32,954 bases of DNA from Planctomycetota bacterium (GTDB taxonomy: Bacteria; Planctomycetota; Planctomycetia; Pirellulales; Pirellulaceae), in the NCBI GenBank assembly GCA_024274855.1, contig JAJSAJ010000948.1, forward strand, positions 1 to 32,954, read 5' to 3'. Under the pieces are notes generated by a model, which saw only the letters and a program-made list of their open reading frames with translations, searched no databases and was not told the origin of the DNA. The translations under genes were made by a program, and so were the position numbers. Each line of letters starts with the position of its first letter. Position 1 is the stretch's first letter. Positions 9,880 through 19,146 of the stretch are shown here, piece after piece.

Positions 9880-10147
9880 ACGGAACTCTGGATGCCATGG
9901 TTGTCGGTGAAACGCAAGATCTGGAGGAGCAGCATTTGTCTTCAACGCTCGCAGGCTGCCACGACAAGTGGCATCGCACCGGAGCGTTAAGGCTGACCGA
10001 AGAGAGTGGAGCAGGGTTTTGGCATGACAGTTATATCTTGTTGTCCAAAACATTGCCAAGGTCTACGACGCGGGTCACCATATCGCGGGAACGATAGTTT
10101 ATTTGTTGTGCTACATGATTTTCTTCACTATGAATGGAAAACGAAAG

Positions 10148-10849
10148 ATGAAAGCATTGACACCGATCATTGTTATCTCACTACTCAGCATCCTATCCCA
10201 AGCTGCGGCCGCCAAGGACTTCAAGCCGATATCCGAGAACGATTATACAAAGCAAGTGTTCGCCGATGACTTTTCAGCTTCCCGTCTGTCAAACAAGTGG
10301 AAACTATACAAGAGTGCGTCCGTCATTCGCGACGGCGTTCTCGTCGGTATTGAGCAAAAGAATGGGGGCCATGCGGCCGTTCACAGCATTAAGCTCGATC
10401 CTTTCAGTGACGTTGAGCTGAATGTGGACATCCGATTCGAGGGGTCGCGGGCAACCAATCTGACCTTCAACCAGCACAAGTTCAAAGAGTCGCATGCCGG
10501 CCACATTTGCCGGGTTATTATTTCGCCGAAGAAGATCATCCTGCGCGACGGGAAGACGGGCATCTTCAAGAACGAGATTTTTGAAATGAAAAAGGCGGGA
10601 CCGTTGGATGCCGCCACCAAGGCTTTGCTGAAGACCAAGGAAGCCGGCTTTCCGGTAAAACTGAAGCCCGACCAATGGTATTCGATAACGGTTCGTATTA
10701 AGGACGACGTCATGCAGGCGTTAATCGACGGAAAGCTGGTCGGCTCACTTCGTTCCGAAGGCATCGCCCATGCGACCAAGGACAAGATCGGCCTGGTGGC
10801 GCCGAAACAGGAAATGCACTTCGACAACATCGTGGTCAAGGTGCCGTAA
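10148..10849 (+). CDS. Secreted DUF1080/LamG-like (concanavalin-like fold) protein
   Basis: Signal peptide MKALTPIIVISLLSILSQAAAA, then FADDFSASRLSNKWKLYKSASVIRDGVLVG...KPDQWYSITVRIKDDVMQALIDGKLVGSLRSEGIAHATKDKIGLVAPKQEMHFDNIVV. The stop codon abuts repeat copy 2. Confidence 0.72.
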   Translation: MKALTPIIVISLLSILSQAAAAKDFKPISENDYTKQVFADDFSASRLSNKWKLYKSASVIRDGVLVGIEQKNGGHAAVHSIKLDPFSDVELNVDIRFEGSRATNLTFNQHKFKESHAGHICRVIISPKKIILRDGKTGIFKNEIFEMKKAGPLDAATKALLKTKEAGFPVKLKPDQWYSITVRIKDDVMQALIDGKLVGSLRSEGIAHATKDKIGLVAPKQEMHFDNIVVKVP

Positions 10850-11056
10850 GGATTCGCCAATCAATAACTGTCGCACTCTTCCGCGTACAGACCCCCGTGG
10901 GCTCGTCCCATGGGTGAATCAGGATCGCAGCTAAGCTGTTCTTCCGCGTACAGACCCCCATGGGCTCGTCCCATGGGTGAATCAGGCTCGCAGCTAAGGA
11001 GGATCGCCGCACGAACGCCCCCCCAGTAAACACGACAATAATTGATTCGCCGGCCC
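10850..11056. repeat. MITE-like/palindromic intergenic repeat, copy 2 (long form with internal 63-bp tandem duplication)
   Basis: Same terminal inverted repeats as copy 1. The internal unit CTTCCGCGTACAGACCCCC(A/G)TGGGCTCGTCCCATGGGTGAATCAGG.TCGCAGCTAAG occurs twice, starting at 10878 and 10941. Flanked by CCGTAAGG on both sides. Confidence 0.87.
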
Positions 11057-11319
11057 GTAAGGCCCGATCCGTCACGGTTTGCGGTCTGGCTCATTTTCCG
11101 GCGAATAACCGTTACCTACAGAAACACGGACCAGTCTGCGAATATGGAGGGGTGAAATACCGCACTAGAACCCTATTTATGAGCAAACCATGAACCAAGT
11201 GACGTAGACTTGTCCATGGGTTAAGAGGGCAGAATGGCCCTGGCACTTAACCAAGCCAGCCACTTGGTGGCAAAACGCAATCACACCACCTACGAACGAC
11301 GCTTGCAAGGTGAGATATA

Positions 11320-12447
11320 ATGAAAAGGAAATTCCGGTTCCTGGTCCTCGTGGTCCTATCACTGCTAGTTCCGGCAAAGGGCCTCATGGCCAAGCCGTCC
11401 TTGGAGGTAAAGAACCTGAGCGTCGAGTTTCTTCCCGACAACAAGATACATGTTAAAGGGGAGTTTTGTTGCCGTGATATTAAGGGGATAGGCGGATTAA
11501 GTATTTCCACGGGCGTTGTTGTCGATGTGGATTTTCCTCACGGAGCAAAGGGTTTCAGCCTGTTGCCCGATTCCTTCTCCGGCTTGGGGGTTTCAAGTGA
11601 CGACCGGAATGACCCGGGAGTGCAACCCTACATGGTTTGTAATGGCATGCAATACCGCGAAGGACAAGAAACGGCCATCATCTACAACAGCACCTTTACC
11701 ATTCGCCCAATGGTGCTCGACAAGGATTTGGACAACGAGACGGACGATGGTAGATGGATTGCCTTTGACAAGACTCTGAACTTCAACTCCGGGCCTTCGA
11801 AAAATCGCGAACTTTACCGCATTCTGATCGGTTGGAAAGCACATTGGAGGTACGACTTCTTCAATCACAAGTATTTCTGGGTCACCTATGGCCCATTTCC
11901 CTGGGGAGTCGCACCGCTTTGCAATAAGTCGATGACGGCAACGCACTATCGCCACGCCTCATTCACCGAGAAGGGTGTCGTCATCAAGGAATCGGCTGCC
12001 CCACCCGAGGAGCCACGTGACAAACCGCCAGTCGACGAGGGGAACGGCGAAAAGCCGAAGCTCGTTCGACCTTCGAAACAGCCCACCCACCTCGAGGCCA
12101 TCGATGCGGCCGAACTCCTGAAAACGAAGCTGGCTGAATTGCCGGGCATTGAAGGATCGGGCGTTGGACTGCCTCCCAAGTTCGCCTTGGTGCGAATCAG
12201 CTACTCTGCCGGAATGAAGCCCGATGCTCTCACGCGATTGGTCGCTCGCGTCGCCCTGGAAACTGCTTATTGCGCCCCATGGGTTGAAACGATGAAAATC
12301 GCCGCCAGTGGAGATCAGGGCAGTTCCATGGTCACCGTCACTTGGACCCCGACCGCAAAATACTCTGCCAAGGAAATCACCCTTGAGGATTTCTGCAAGA
12401 CCTGGCAGGTCTCCGGCAAGGCGTTGGTCATCCCCAAAGCCCGCTGA
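11320..12447 (+). CDS. Secreted protein of unknown function
   Basis: 375 aa ORF with signal peptide MKRKFRFLVLVVLSLLVPAKGLMA, a Pro/Glu/Lys-rich linker (PPEEPRDKPPVDEGNGEKPKLVRPSKQP) and a small alpha/beta-like C-terminal domain. Confidence 0.7.
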   Translation: MKRKFRFLVLVVLSLLVPAKGLMAKPSLEVKNLSVEFLPDNKIHVKGEFCCRDIKGIGGLSISTGVVVDVDFPHGAKGFSLLPDSFSGLGVSSDDRNDPGVQPYMVCNGMQYREGQETAIIYNSTFTIRPMVLDKDLDNETDDGRWIAFDKTLNFNSGPSKNRELYRILIGWKAHWRYDFFNHKYFWVTYGPFPWGVAPLCNKSMTATHYRHASFTEKGVVIKESAAPPEEPRDKPPVDEGNGEKPKLVRPSKQPTHLEAIDAAELLKTKLAELPGIEGSGVGLPPKFALVRISYSAGMKPDALTRLVARVALETAYCAPWVETMKIAASGDQGSSMVTVTWTPTAKYSAKEITLEDFCKTWQVSGKALVIPKAR

Positions 12448-12923
12448 AGCTATTGGCTGAGGAAAATAGATAAAGAAGAAACAGACACTTGGAAAAAGTA
12501 GCCGCTGACGCGGATGAGAACCATGAAACCGTGAAATATCCAGTGATGAATGATTCGGCACTGGCCGCGGACGCCCCCCCACGGCGTTTTGCTAGACGGT
12601 TGCCTCATTTCGCCGAGAGCACCGTCATTCCTTCGACATTCTTCATTCCTTGTTGGGCTGTTGGTTGTTCCGTCTTCTTGTGAACGGTTTTGGGCCCACG
12701 GATGGCAAAGCGTCCCACGGATAAGAAGACTGAGTGTGAAATCGTTGTGTGTTGGGCGTTCCTTGTTGACTGGTGGGTGAAACAACCCAGAGAGTAAGCC
12801 AACGCAAGCTGTGACCTCCCGTGCTCGGGCACCAGCCAACTGCGACTTCGATTCTACCCAGCGGGACCGAGCAATGGTAGAATCAATGGCGGTCCGTCCC
12901 TCGCCTTACCGGAGCTTGCGTTT

Positions 12924-13832
12924 ATGAAACCCATCCTGCCACTCCTGCTGCTTGGTCTTTGTGAACTTCTCGTTAACAACGCGGACGCGGCATTGACGCC
13001 CACAAGCCTGACCTGTGAATATCTTCACAATCCACCCGTTGTGGATGTACTGCAGCCTCGCTTGGCGTGGGTCAACGTCGCGGAACCGGGGGAACGCGGC
13101 CAACAGCAAACGGCTTGGCAGGTGCGCGTGGCCAGCTCGGTCTTCAGGCTGGCCAGTCCCGACTTGTGGGACAGTGGCAAACAAGTCTCAAAGCAATCAA
13201 CTCGCGTTACGTATGGCGGCAAGCCGCTCGCGTCGCGCCGGTAGTGCTGGTGGCAGGTCCGAGTCTGGGATCGGGATGGCGAGGTTTCCGCGTGGAGCAA
13301 ACCGGCGACCTGGAGCATGGGATTGCTCCAGCCTTCGGACTGGAAAGCGGAATGGATTGGTGCGCCCTGGCAAGGCGAAGAGGCACTCCCCAGGCCAAAA
13401 GGAGGTCCGAACGCCAAGCCGTCAGTCTTACCTCCCCCTGCTCCGCTCTTGCGAAAAGAGTTCGTTATTAACAAGAACATCGTGCGTGCTGTGGCCTATG
13501 TTACCGGCCTGGGATACTTCGAACTCTACGTCAACGGCAAGAAGGTCGGCGATGACCAGCTCGACATGGTCACGTACTCGAATGATACGCCGTTTGGAAC
13601 AGCGGGCATTTCCTGGCATCAAAGAAACGGCACGTTTCGCATGGACGTTCGTGTTCCGGTCGGGAGCACTGCTACCGTCTACGTTCCCACTAACAATGCA
13701 AGCGAGGTCACGGAAAGTGGCCAACGTCCCGACACATCACACGGTGTCACTTTCCAGCGAATGGAAGCCGGTTACGCCATCTACCGCGTCGGCAGTGGTC
13801 AGTACTCGTTTCAAGTCCGAACGGCCAATTGA
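12924..13832 (+). pseudogene. Alpha-L-rhamnosidase (GH78-like) pseudogene: in-frame TAG plus loss of the catalytic barrel
   Basis: ORFs 12924-13244 and 13317-13832 are in the same frame. The frame reads ...GKPLASRR[TAG 13242-13244]CWWQVRVWDRDGEVSAWSKPATWSMGLL...LRKEFVINKNIVRAVAYVTGLGYFELYVNGKKVGDDQLD, then jumps to the C-terminal-domain signature RMDVRVPVGSTATVYVPTNNASEVTESG...GVTFQRMEAGYAIYRVGSGQYSFQV. Confidence 0.85.
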
Positions 13833-13972
13833 TCGGCGAGGTGAACGGCGGCAACGACAAGCGAATACACGCCGCACTTGAAACATGCACACCGTCAAGA
13901 GTTTTCGTGTTCGCACGGTTCCGATTCGCCGTTTGAACAGACGTGGACACGAATAGAGATTGGGGATCCCGA

Positions 13973-16675
13973 ATGCTTTCTTACCATCGAGTGACAATAA
14001 CTGCCATGGCATGCGCAGTGGTGATGGCCGCCACGGCATGGGGGGGCGATGGGATCCGTACGACGAAAAGGCCGAACCTCATATTCGTCTTCAGTGATCA
14101 ACACTCATGGGACATGCTTGGGTGCAATGGTAACTCGGATATCATGACACCTTGCTTTGACAAGTTCGCTAAACAAGGCGTTCGATTCACACAGTGCATT
14201 TCCAATTCACCAGTCTGCACACCCTATCGTGGAATCTTAATGACCGGCCAGCATCCACTTTATTGTGGTGCCATGCAAAACGATCTGCAAGTCCTGCCCG
14301 GACACAGCAATTACCTGGCCGAAGTCCTACGGGACGCGGGGTATCGCACGGGCTACTTTGGCAAATGGCATTTGTATGGCGGTGACCGAGTTCGTCCAGT
14401 ACCTGCTGGACCACTGCGGTACGGTTTCGACAACGACTTCTTGACCAACAACTGCACTTTGTTGTTTGATGCCAAGCGAGCCTACTACTGGGACGCTCAG
14501 GGCAACAAGCAGCTATACGGCAAATGGGAGCCGTACGCGCAGACAGACCAGGCGCTTGCGTTTATCGAAAGGCAAGGGACCGGCCCTTTTGCTCTTTTCC
14601 TCTCTTGGCATCCGCCCCACAATTGGGGACGTGCTCATGAAGGCTATTCGGCACCGGAGGACTGTCTTGCACTTTATGATCCGGCAAAGCTGCATTTGCG
14701 GCCGAATGTCGAAGACTCGCCCGCCGTACGCCTGAAATATCAAGGGCACATGGCTATGATCACGAGTCTCGATCGTTCGTTTGGCCGATTAATGAAGAGA
14801 CTGGCTGAACGCAACCTGGCCGACAATACGCTCGTTGTCTTCACGGCCGATCATGGGGACATGTTGATGTCTTACGGTTGGCCCAACAACAAGGGACGCG
14901 CCGAGGATGGATCGTGCCGCGTGCCGCTGCTGATGCGATTCCCTGGACGACTCGTGCCACGGGCCAGTCGGCTGCTGATCGGTACACTTGACCTGATGCC
15001 GACTCTGTTGGGGCTGCTCGAACTGCCGGTTCCAGAAACGTGCCAGGGCCACAATTTGACCGAGGCGATTTCTGGACAGGACGATGACGCGGTCGAATCC
15101 CAACCGTTGTTTTTCTTGCCGGCCGACTGGCGCGGCATTTACACACGACGCTATACCTACGCTTTCACCGTCAACCCAGATTCAGCACGCAGCCAGACCT
15201 TTTCCGATAACTTGCTGTATGACCATCAAAAGGACCCCTGGCAGTTACACAACTTGTTCAACTCGCCGAAACATGCAACGACTCGCAAACAATTGCACGA
15301 TGCCACGTTGCGATGGATGGAACGGTTCGGAGATACCGGGTTCCAATTTCAAGCATTACTGGAACAAGTCGTACGCGATGAAGACTGGCCGCTCGCCAGT
15401 TTGCCGCCACAATTCCGTGGACGTGGCTGGGAAGGTCGATTGAAGGGGCGCCCGGTCGATTTTCTGCCACTAAAGCCACCAAGGAAACCGGGAGCCGAGT
15501 TGCTCAAAGGCCTGACCATCAGACCGGCTGACGTGGTAACGGTCAGGAGCGAACGGTTGAAACTTTCCGCAAAACCGCCACGTGTTTGGGCCGAGGGCAC
15601 CAAGCTGCAGCGTCTGCGGCCGCTCGGGCCAAATACCGGAGTCCCCGCGCCGAACGCGGTCGATCCCGATAGCATCGTAGTGCGATACAATGGACGTGTC
15701 TTGACAAAGGGAGCTGACTACCTGGCAGATAAGACGTATGGAACGTTGGGCCTGGCACCCAATTCGAAAATATCTGCTCAAGATGATGTCGAGGTTGACT
15801 ATCGCTTCTCCTTGCGGCGTATTGACTCGATTGTCACAACTGTCGATAACCGCCGAGTGGTCCGCGTAGGTAAATCACACCTTACCGTCCCCATGCCGCC
15901 GACTTTGCTGGAAACAGACCGCCGCTTGGCCAATGTATTTGTCGATTATTTCAGCGATGGTCGTCATGTGGACGTGTTTCCGATCGAGCAACCGGCAATC
16001 GATGCGATGACCTTCACCACGCCAAATCGAATCCCCAAGACGTTGGCCAAATTGCGGCAAGAAAAGCCCGTCACCATTGTGGCTTGGGGCGACAGCGTCA
16101 CGGCAGGAGGCGACGCAAGCTCGCCGGAAACGCGCTACCCGGTGGCCTTCGAGCAACGACTCAAGAAAAAGTTTCCGAAAGCAAAAGTGACCGTGCGGAC
16201 GGTCGCAGTCGGTGGATCGAACTCCCGACAGTGGCTCTACCCCGACCGATTCCCTGGCCGGAATCCGCAGGGCACGCGTTGGCAACGCATTGTCGACGCG
16301 GACCCGGATCTCGTCACTATCGAATTTGTGAACGATTCCGGGATGTCTCCTCAACAGGTTAATCTCGTGTATGCCGACATTCTGAAACGATTACGGAAGA
16401 TCGGCGCCGAGGTGATTCTCATTACTCCCCATTTTACAATGCCGGCCATGATGCGGATGCCGACCCTGCACGAACTTGATCGACGACCTTATGTGCTTGC
16501 CTTGCGAATGTTTGCTGCTCGACATCATGTGGCATTGGCCGACGCATCTTCGCGCTGGGCACACTTGGGCAAGGAGGGTATTCCCTACGTAACACTCTTG
16601 CGCAATGGCATCAACCATCCCGATGATCGAGGCCACGCTATATTCGCGGATGAACTGATGAAATGCTTCGAGTGA
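13973..16675 (+). CDS. Sulfatase - SGNH/GDSL hydrolase fusion
   Basis: N-terminus: RPNLIFVFSDQHSWDMLGCNG, CTPYRGILMTG, GYFGKWHLYG, VVFTADHGDML. C-terminus: KPVTIVAWGDSVTAGGDASSPETRYPVAFEQRLKKKFP...TVAVGGSNSRQW...LLRNGINHPDDRGHAIFADEL. One uninterrupted frame; start at MLSYHR. Confidence 0.9.
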   Translation: MLSYHRVTITAMACAVVMAATAWGGDGIRTTKRPNLIFVFSDQHSWDMLGCNGNSDIMTPCFDKFAKQGVRFTQCISNSPVCTPYRGILMTGQHPLYCGAMQNDLQVLPGHSNYLAEVLRDAGYRTGYFGKWHLYGGDRVRPVPAGPLRYGFDNDFLTNNCTLLFDAKRAYYWDAQGNKQLYGKWEPYAQTDQALAFIERQGTGPFALFLSWHPPHNWGRAHEGYSAPEDCLALYDPAKLHLRPNVEDSPAVRLKYQGHMAMITSLDRSFGRLMKRLAERNLADNTLVVFTADHGDMLMSYGWPNNKGRAEDGSCRVPLLMRFPGRLVPRASRLLIGTLDLMPTLLGLLELPVPETCQGHNLTEAISGQDDDAVESQPLFFLPADWRGIYTRRYTYAFTVNPDSARSQTFSDNLLYDHQKDPWQLHNLFNSPKHATTRKQLHDATLRWMERFGDTGFQFQALLEQVVRDEDWPLASLPPQFRGRGWEGRLKGRPVDFLPLKPPRKPGAELLKGLTIRPADVVTVRSERLKLSAKPPRVWAEGTKLQRLRPLGPNTGVPAPNAVDPDSIVVRYNGRVLTKGADYLADKTYGTLGLAPNSKISAQDDVEVDYRFSLRRIDSIVTTVDNRRVVRVGKSHLTVPMPPTLLETDRRLANVFVDYFSDGRHVDVFPIEQPAIDAMTFTTPNRIPKTLAKLRQEKPVTIVAWGDSVTAGGDASSPETRYPVAFEQRLKKKFPKAKVTVRTVAVGGSNSRQWLYPDRFPGRNPQGTRWQRIVDADPDLVTIEFVNDSGMSPQQVNLVYADILKRLRKIGAEVILITPHFTMPAMMRMPTLHELDRRPYVLALRMFAARHHVALADASSRWAHLGKEGIPYVTLLRNGINHPDDRGHAIFADELMKCFE

Positions 16676-16922
16676 GATGTGGCCCGCCAAGGAGTTCCGC
16701 TCCCTGAGATCGATGCGGTGAACGCGGCAAACTGCGGCTATTACCCGTGTTACTCCGTATTCTGTTGACCGCACCCTGCCGCGGCCAAACAACTTGTCGG
16801 TCTCCTCTACCTCCAACTAGAAACGGTACGTGACCCCATATCCCTTGCGAATGCTCTATAATACGGCGGCGTTCGTGAGTTTACCGACCTGCACATCACC
16901 CTCTGCCAACAGAAAGCGCCCC

Positions 16923-17567
16923 ATGTTCAAACAAACGCTTCTCATTGGATTGATCGCAGCCATGGCGACGTTCTCCGGTGCAACACTCCAACCGGCACGT
17001 GGAGACGACAGTGGATTCGTGCCGATGTTCGATGGTAAAACGCTCCAAGGCTGGAAGACAACAGGAAACTGGACGGTTCAACCGGGGGGCGTTATCGCCC
17101 TGACCCCTCGTCCTGGCGAGTCAGGCTGGCAACGTTTTGATGCCTACCTCATGACAACTCGAAAGTACAAAGATTTCGTCATCGATTTGGAGTTTAAGAT
17201 CGCAAAGGAAGGCAACTCGGGCGTGTTCCTGCGAGTTGGTAACCGTCGGGAACCGGTTAAGACGGGATTCGAGGTCCAAATCCTGGATACGCACGGCCTG
17301 GCCAACCCGGGAAACCACGATTGTGGCGGCGTGATCAGCGCGACAGCACCGAACAAGAATATGGCCAAGCCGGCGGGCCAGTGGAACCACTATACAATCA
17401 CTTGCCGTGGCCGCCATGTACAGGTCGTCATGAACGGAACGCAGATCATCGACCTCGACCTGGATCAATCACCGTTGAAAGACCGCCCGAACGAAGGCTA
17501 TATCGGTTTTCAGGATGAAGCCAAACTTGTCTGGTACCGCAATGTGAGAATCAAAGAGTTGAAGTAG
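16923..17567 (+). CDS. Secreted DUF1080 (3-keto-disaccharide hydrolase-like) protein
   Basis: Signal peptide, then FVPMFDGKTLQGWKTTGNWTVQPGGVI...YKDFVIDLEFKIAKEGNSGVFLRV...FEVQILDTHG...GYIGFQDEAKLVWYRNVRIKEL. Confidence 0.93.
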   Translation: MFKQTLLIGLIAAMATFSGATLQPARGDDSGFVPMFDGKTLQGWKTTGNWTVQPGGVIALTPRPGESGWQRFDAYLMTTRKYKDFVIDLEFKIAKEGNSGVFLRVGNRREPVKTGFEVQILDTHGLANPGNHDCGGVISATAPNKNMAKPAGQWNHYTITCRGRHVQVVMNGTQIIDLDLDQSPLKDRPNEGYIGFQDEAKLVWYRNVRIKELK

Positions 17568-17780
17568 TCGTGCCAAGTCAAACTTGAATGCGGAGCATTG
17601 GGTTTCGGTACGACGTTGACCGCATGACGTCACGTTAACGCCAAACATGAATCCCGGCCTATTTTCCTTGCAACTGCCCGTGCGTACGGCTACTCGCTAC
17701 GCACACGCATGAAACATCCGGCTAGAGTTCGGCTCAGTGGAGTGCGCATACTGCGCGCGTGTTTGAAAATCGATACCGGG

Positions 17781-17858
17781 TTCTGGTGTGCCGGCGCTCG
17801 CGTTAGGTGCGCACTCATTGGATACGTTGATCGAGCGAGCTTGTCACATCCTACTTGG
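17781..17858 (+). repeat. Dispersed repeat copy A, inverted relative to 32838-32913
   Basis: CTGGTGTGCCGGCGCTCGCGTTAGGTGCGCACTCATTGGATACGTTGATCGAGCGAGCTTGTCACATCCTACTTGG closely matches the reverse complement of 32838-32913. Confidence 0.82.
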
Positions 17859-18257
17859 ATCGTCGCTGGTGGACGCGCTAAAGATCAACAAGCCGTATTC
17901 GGAAGAGGTTTTTGCGAGTCCCGCAGCAAACAGACAGATCCACTACATCACTTCTAGCAAATAGGACGCCAACATTTCTTTCCAATTCTGGCGTTTTTCA
18001 TGTCGCAGTTCTTGCCGTTTCTACCATCACTCCAATAGCAGGCTCCCCAAAAGAGCGTCAACACGGACCGGGGGGCGACGGACTTGCTCACCGCTTTCGA
18101 TCAAGTCGAGATCTGGCGGTGACGACACCGCCGGAAGTGTTTGCCGGTAATGCAACCGTCTGTCACAAGGCCGCCGGTCTGAGTGTTGTCGAATCCCGAC
18201 TCGATTGTGTGGCAGGTTCCAGAAACAATGGCACGGTTTGCATGCAGGAGAACTCAA

Positions 18258-18968
18258 ATGACATCGTTCAAATCGAAAACCTCGCTTATTCTGGTCGTAT
18301 TGGCAGCAATGGCAGTGATGCTATTGGCCGGACCGCGGGCGATGGCCCAGAATCACCGGCAACACGGCGGCAACCCGAACGCGGTCGACATTCTCAATGG
18401 CGTGGGCAACATGGTCGGGGCGATCATTCGGTCGACAGCTCCTCAAAATCAGCCCCAGAGGTTTCCCGGGTATACTCGGCCACAGGGATATTTCCCACAC
18501 CATCCAACGCCTGAGCACTACCCCTACCAGCGATACCCTCGCGTACAGACCGGTTATCACCCACAAACGACCTACTATGTGCCCGAGGCTACTACCGAGG
18601 TGCGAACGGTAACCGTGTCCGATACGCCCTCAGTCTCTGTGAACCCGGCGCCGCAGGTCGCCTCCAATCCGGCGCCGCGAGCCGATATTACTCTAATCAA
18701 CCCAAAGACGAACGGTGCAACGCTTCGCTACACGCTCAGCGGCGTTTCCTACTCACTGAAACCGGGGTACACACAACAGGTCCACCAACAATGCGTGATC
18801 ACGTTTGACCGCGGTGGTTCATCGGGCGTGGTCAGCTATACCTTGAGCGAAGGAACCTACAGATTCCAGCCATCCGAGGGCGCATGGGAGCTGTTTCAGA
18901 CCGATTCGACCGACGAGAGCACTTCGGCTGACAGCGCACTTGCATCGAATCCCGTGCCACTGTCGTGA
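18258..18968 (+). CDS. Secreted protein of unknown function
   Basis: Signal peptide MTSFKSKTSLILVVLAAMAVMLLAGPRAMAQ, Pro/His/Tyr-rich linker, C-terminal beta-like domain ITLINPKTNGATLRYTLSGVSYSLKPGYTQQVHQQCVITFDRGGSSGVVSYTLSEGTYRF. Confidence 0.72.
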   Translation: MTSFKSKTSLILVVLAAMAVMLLAGPRAMAQNHRQHGGNPNAVDILNGVGNMVGAIIRSTAPQNQPQRFPGYTRPQGYFPHHPTPEHYPYQRYPRVQTGYHPQTTYYVPEATTEVRTVTVSDTPSVSVNPAPQVASNPAPRADITLINPKTNGATLRYTLSGVSYSLKPGYTQQVHQQCVITFDRGGSSGVVSYTLSEGTYRFQPSEGAWELFQTDSTDESTSADSALASNPVPLS

Positions 18969-19146
18969 GGTGATAAGTGACAACGCGACAATGTTTATTG
19001 CCGGGGAACCTGCAGCGACCGAGTTGATCCGATGGGTCGACTCGGTCGTCCTTTTTTCCGCGCCCGAAGGACTGCAGATTATCCTGGAGTGCACATCGCG
19101 AGTCGACCAAGCACGCTGGCATCGAAGAGTTTTGCGTGAGTGTCAC

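Noticed and set aside
6582-10100. Shared 15-mer GGGAACGATAGTTTA near 6583 and near 10087
   Set aside because: Match does not extend on either side. One copy is inside the CPBP coding region, so this is probably coincidence.
10836-11094. Minus-strand ORFs inside repeat copy 2 (e.g. MTDRALRAGESIIVVFTGG...), and the similar ORFs 528-1004 and 830-1030 at copy 1
   Set aside because: Coding potential comes from the repeat itself: the same peptides (AGESIIVVFTGG, MGVCTRKSATVIDWRILT) recur because the DNA repeats. No start or RBS support; probably spurious.
17912-18514. ORF 17912-18514 (+)
   Set aside because: Overlaps the start of the better-supported secreted protein at 18258-18968 and has Arg/Ser/Gly-rich composition typical of an off-frame reading.
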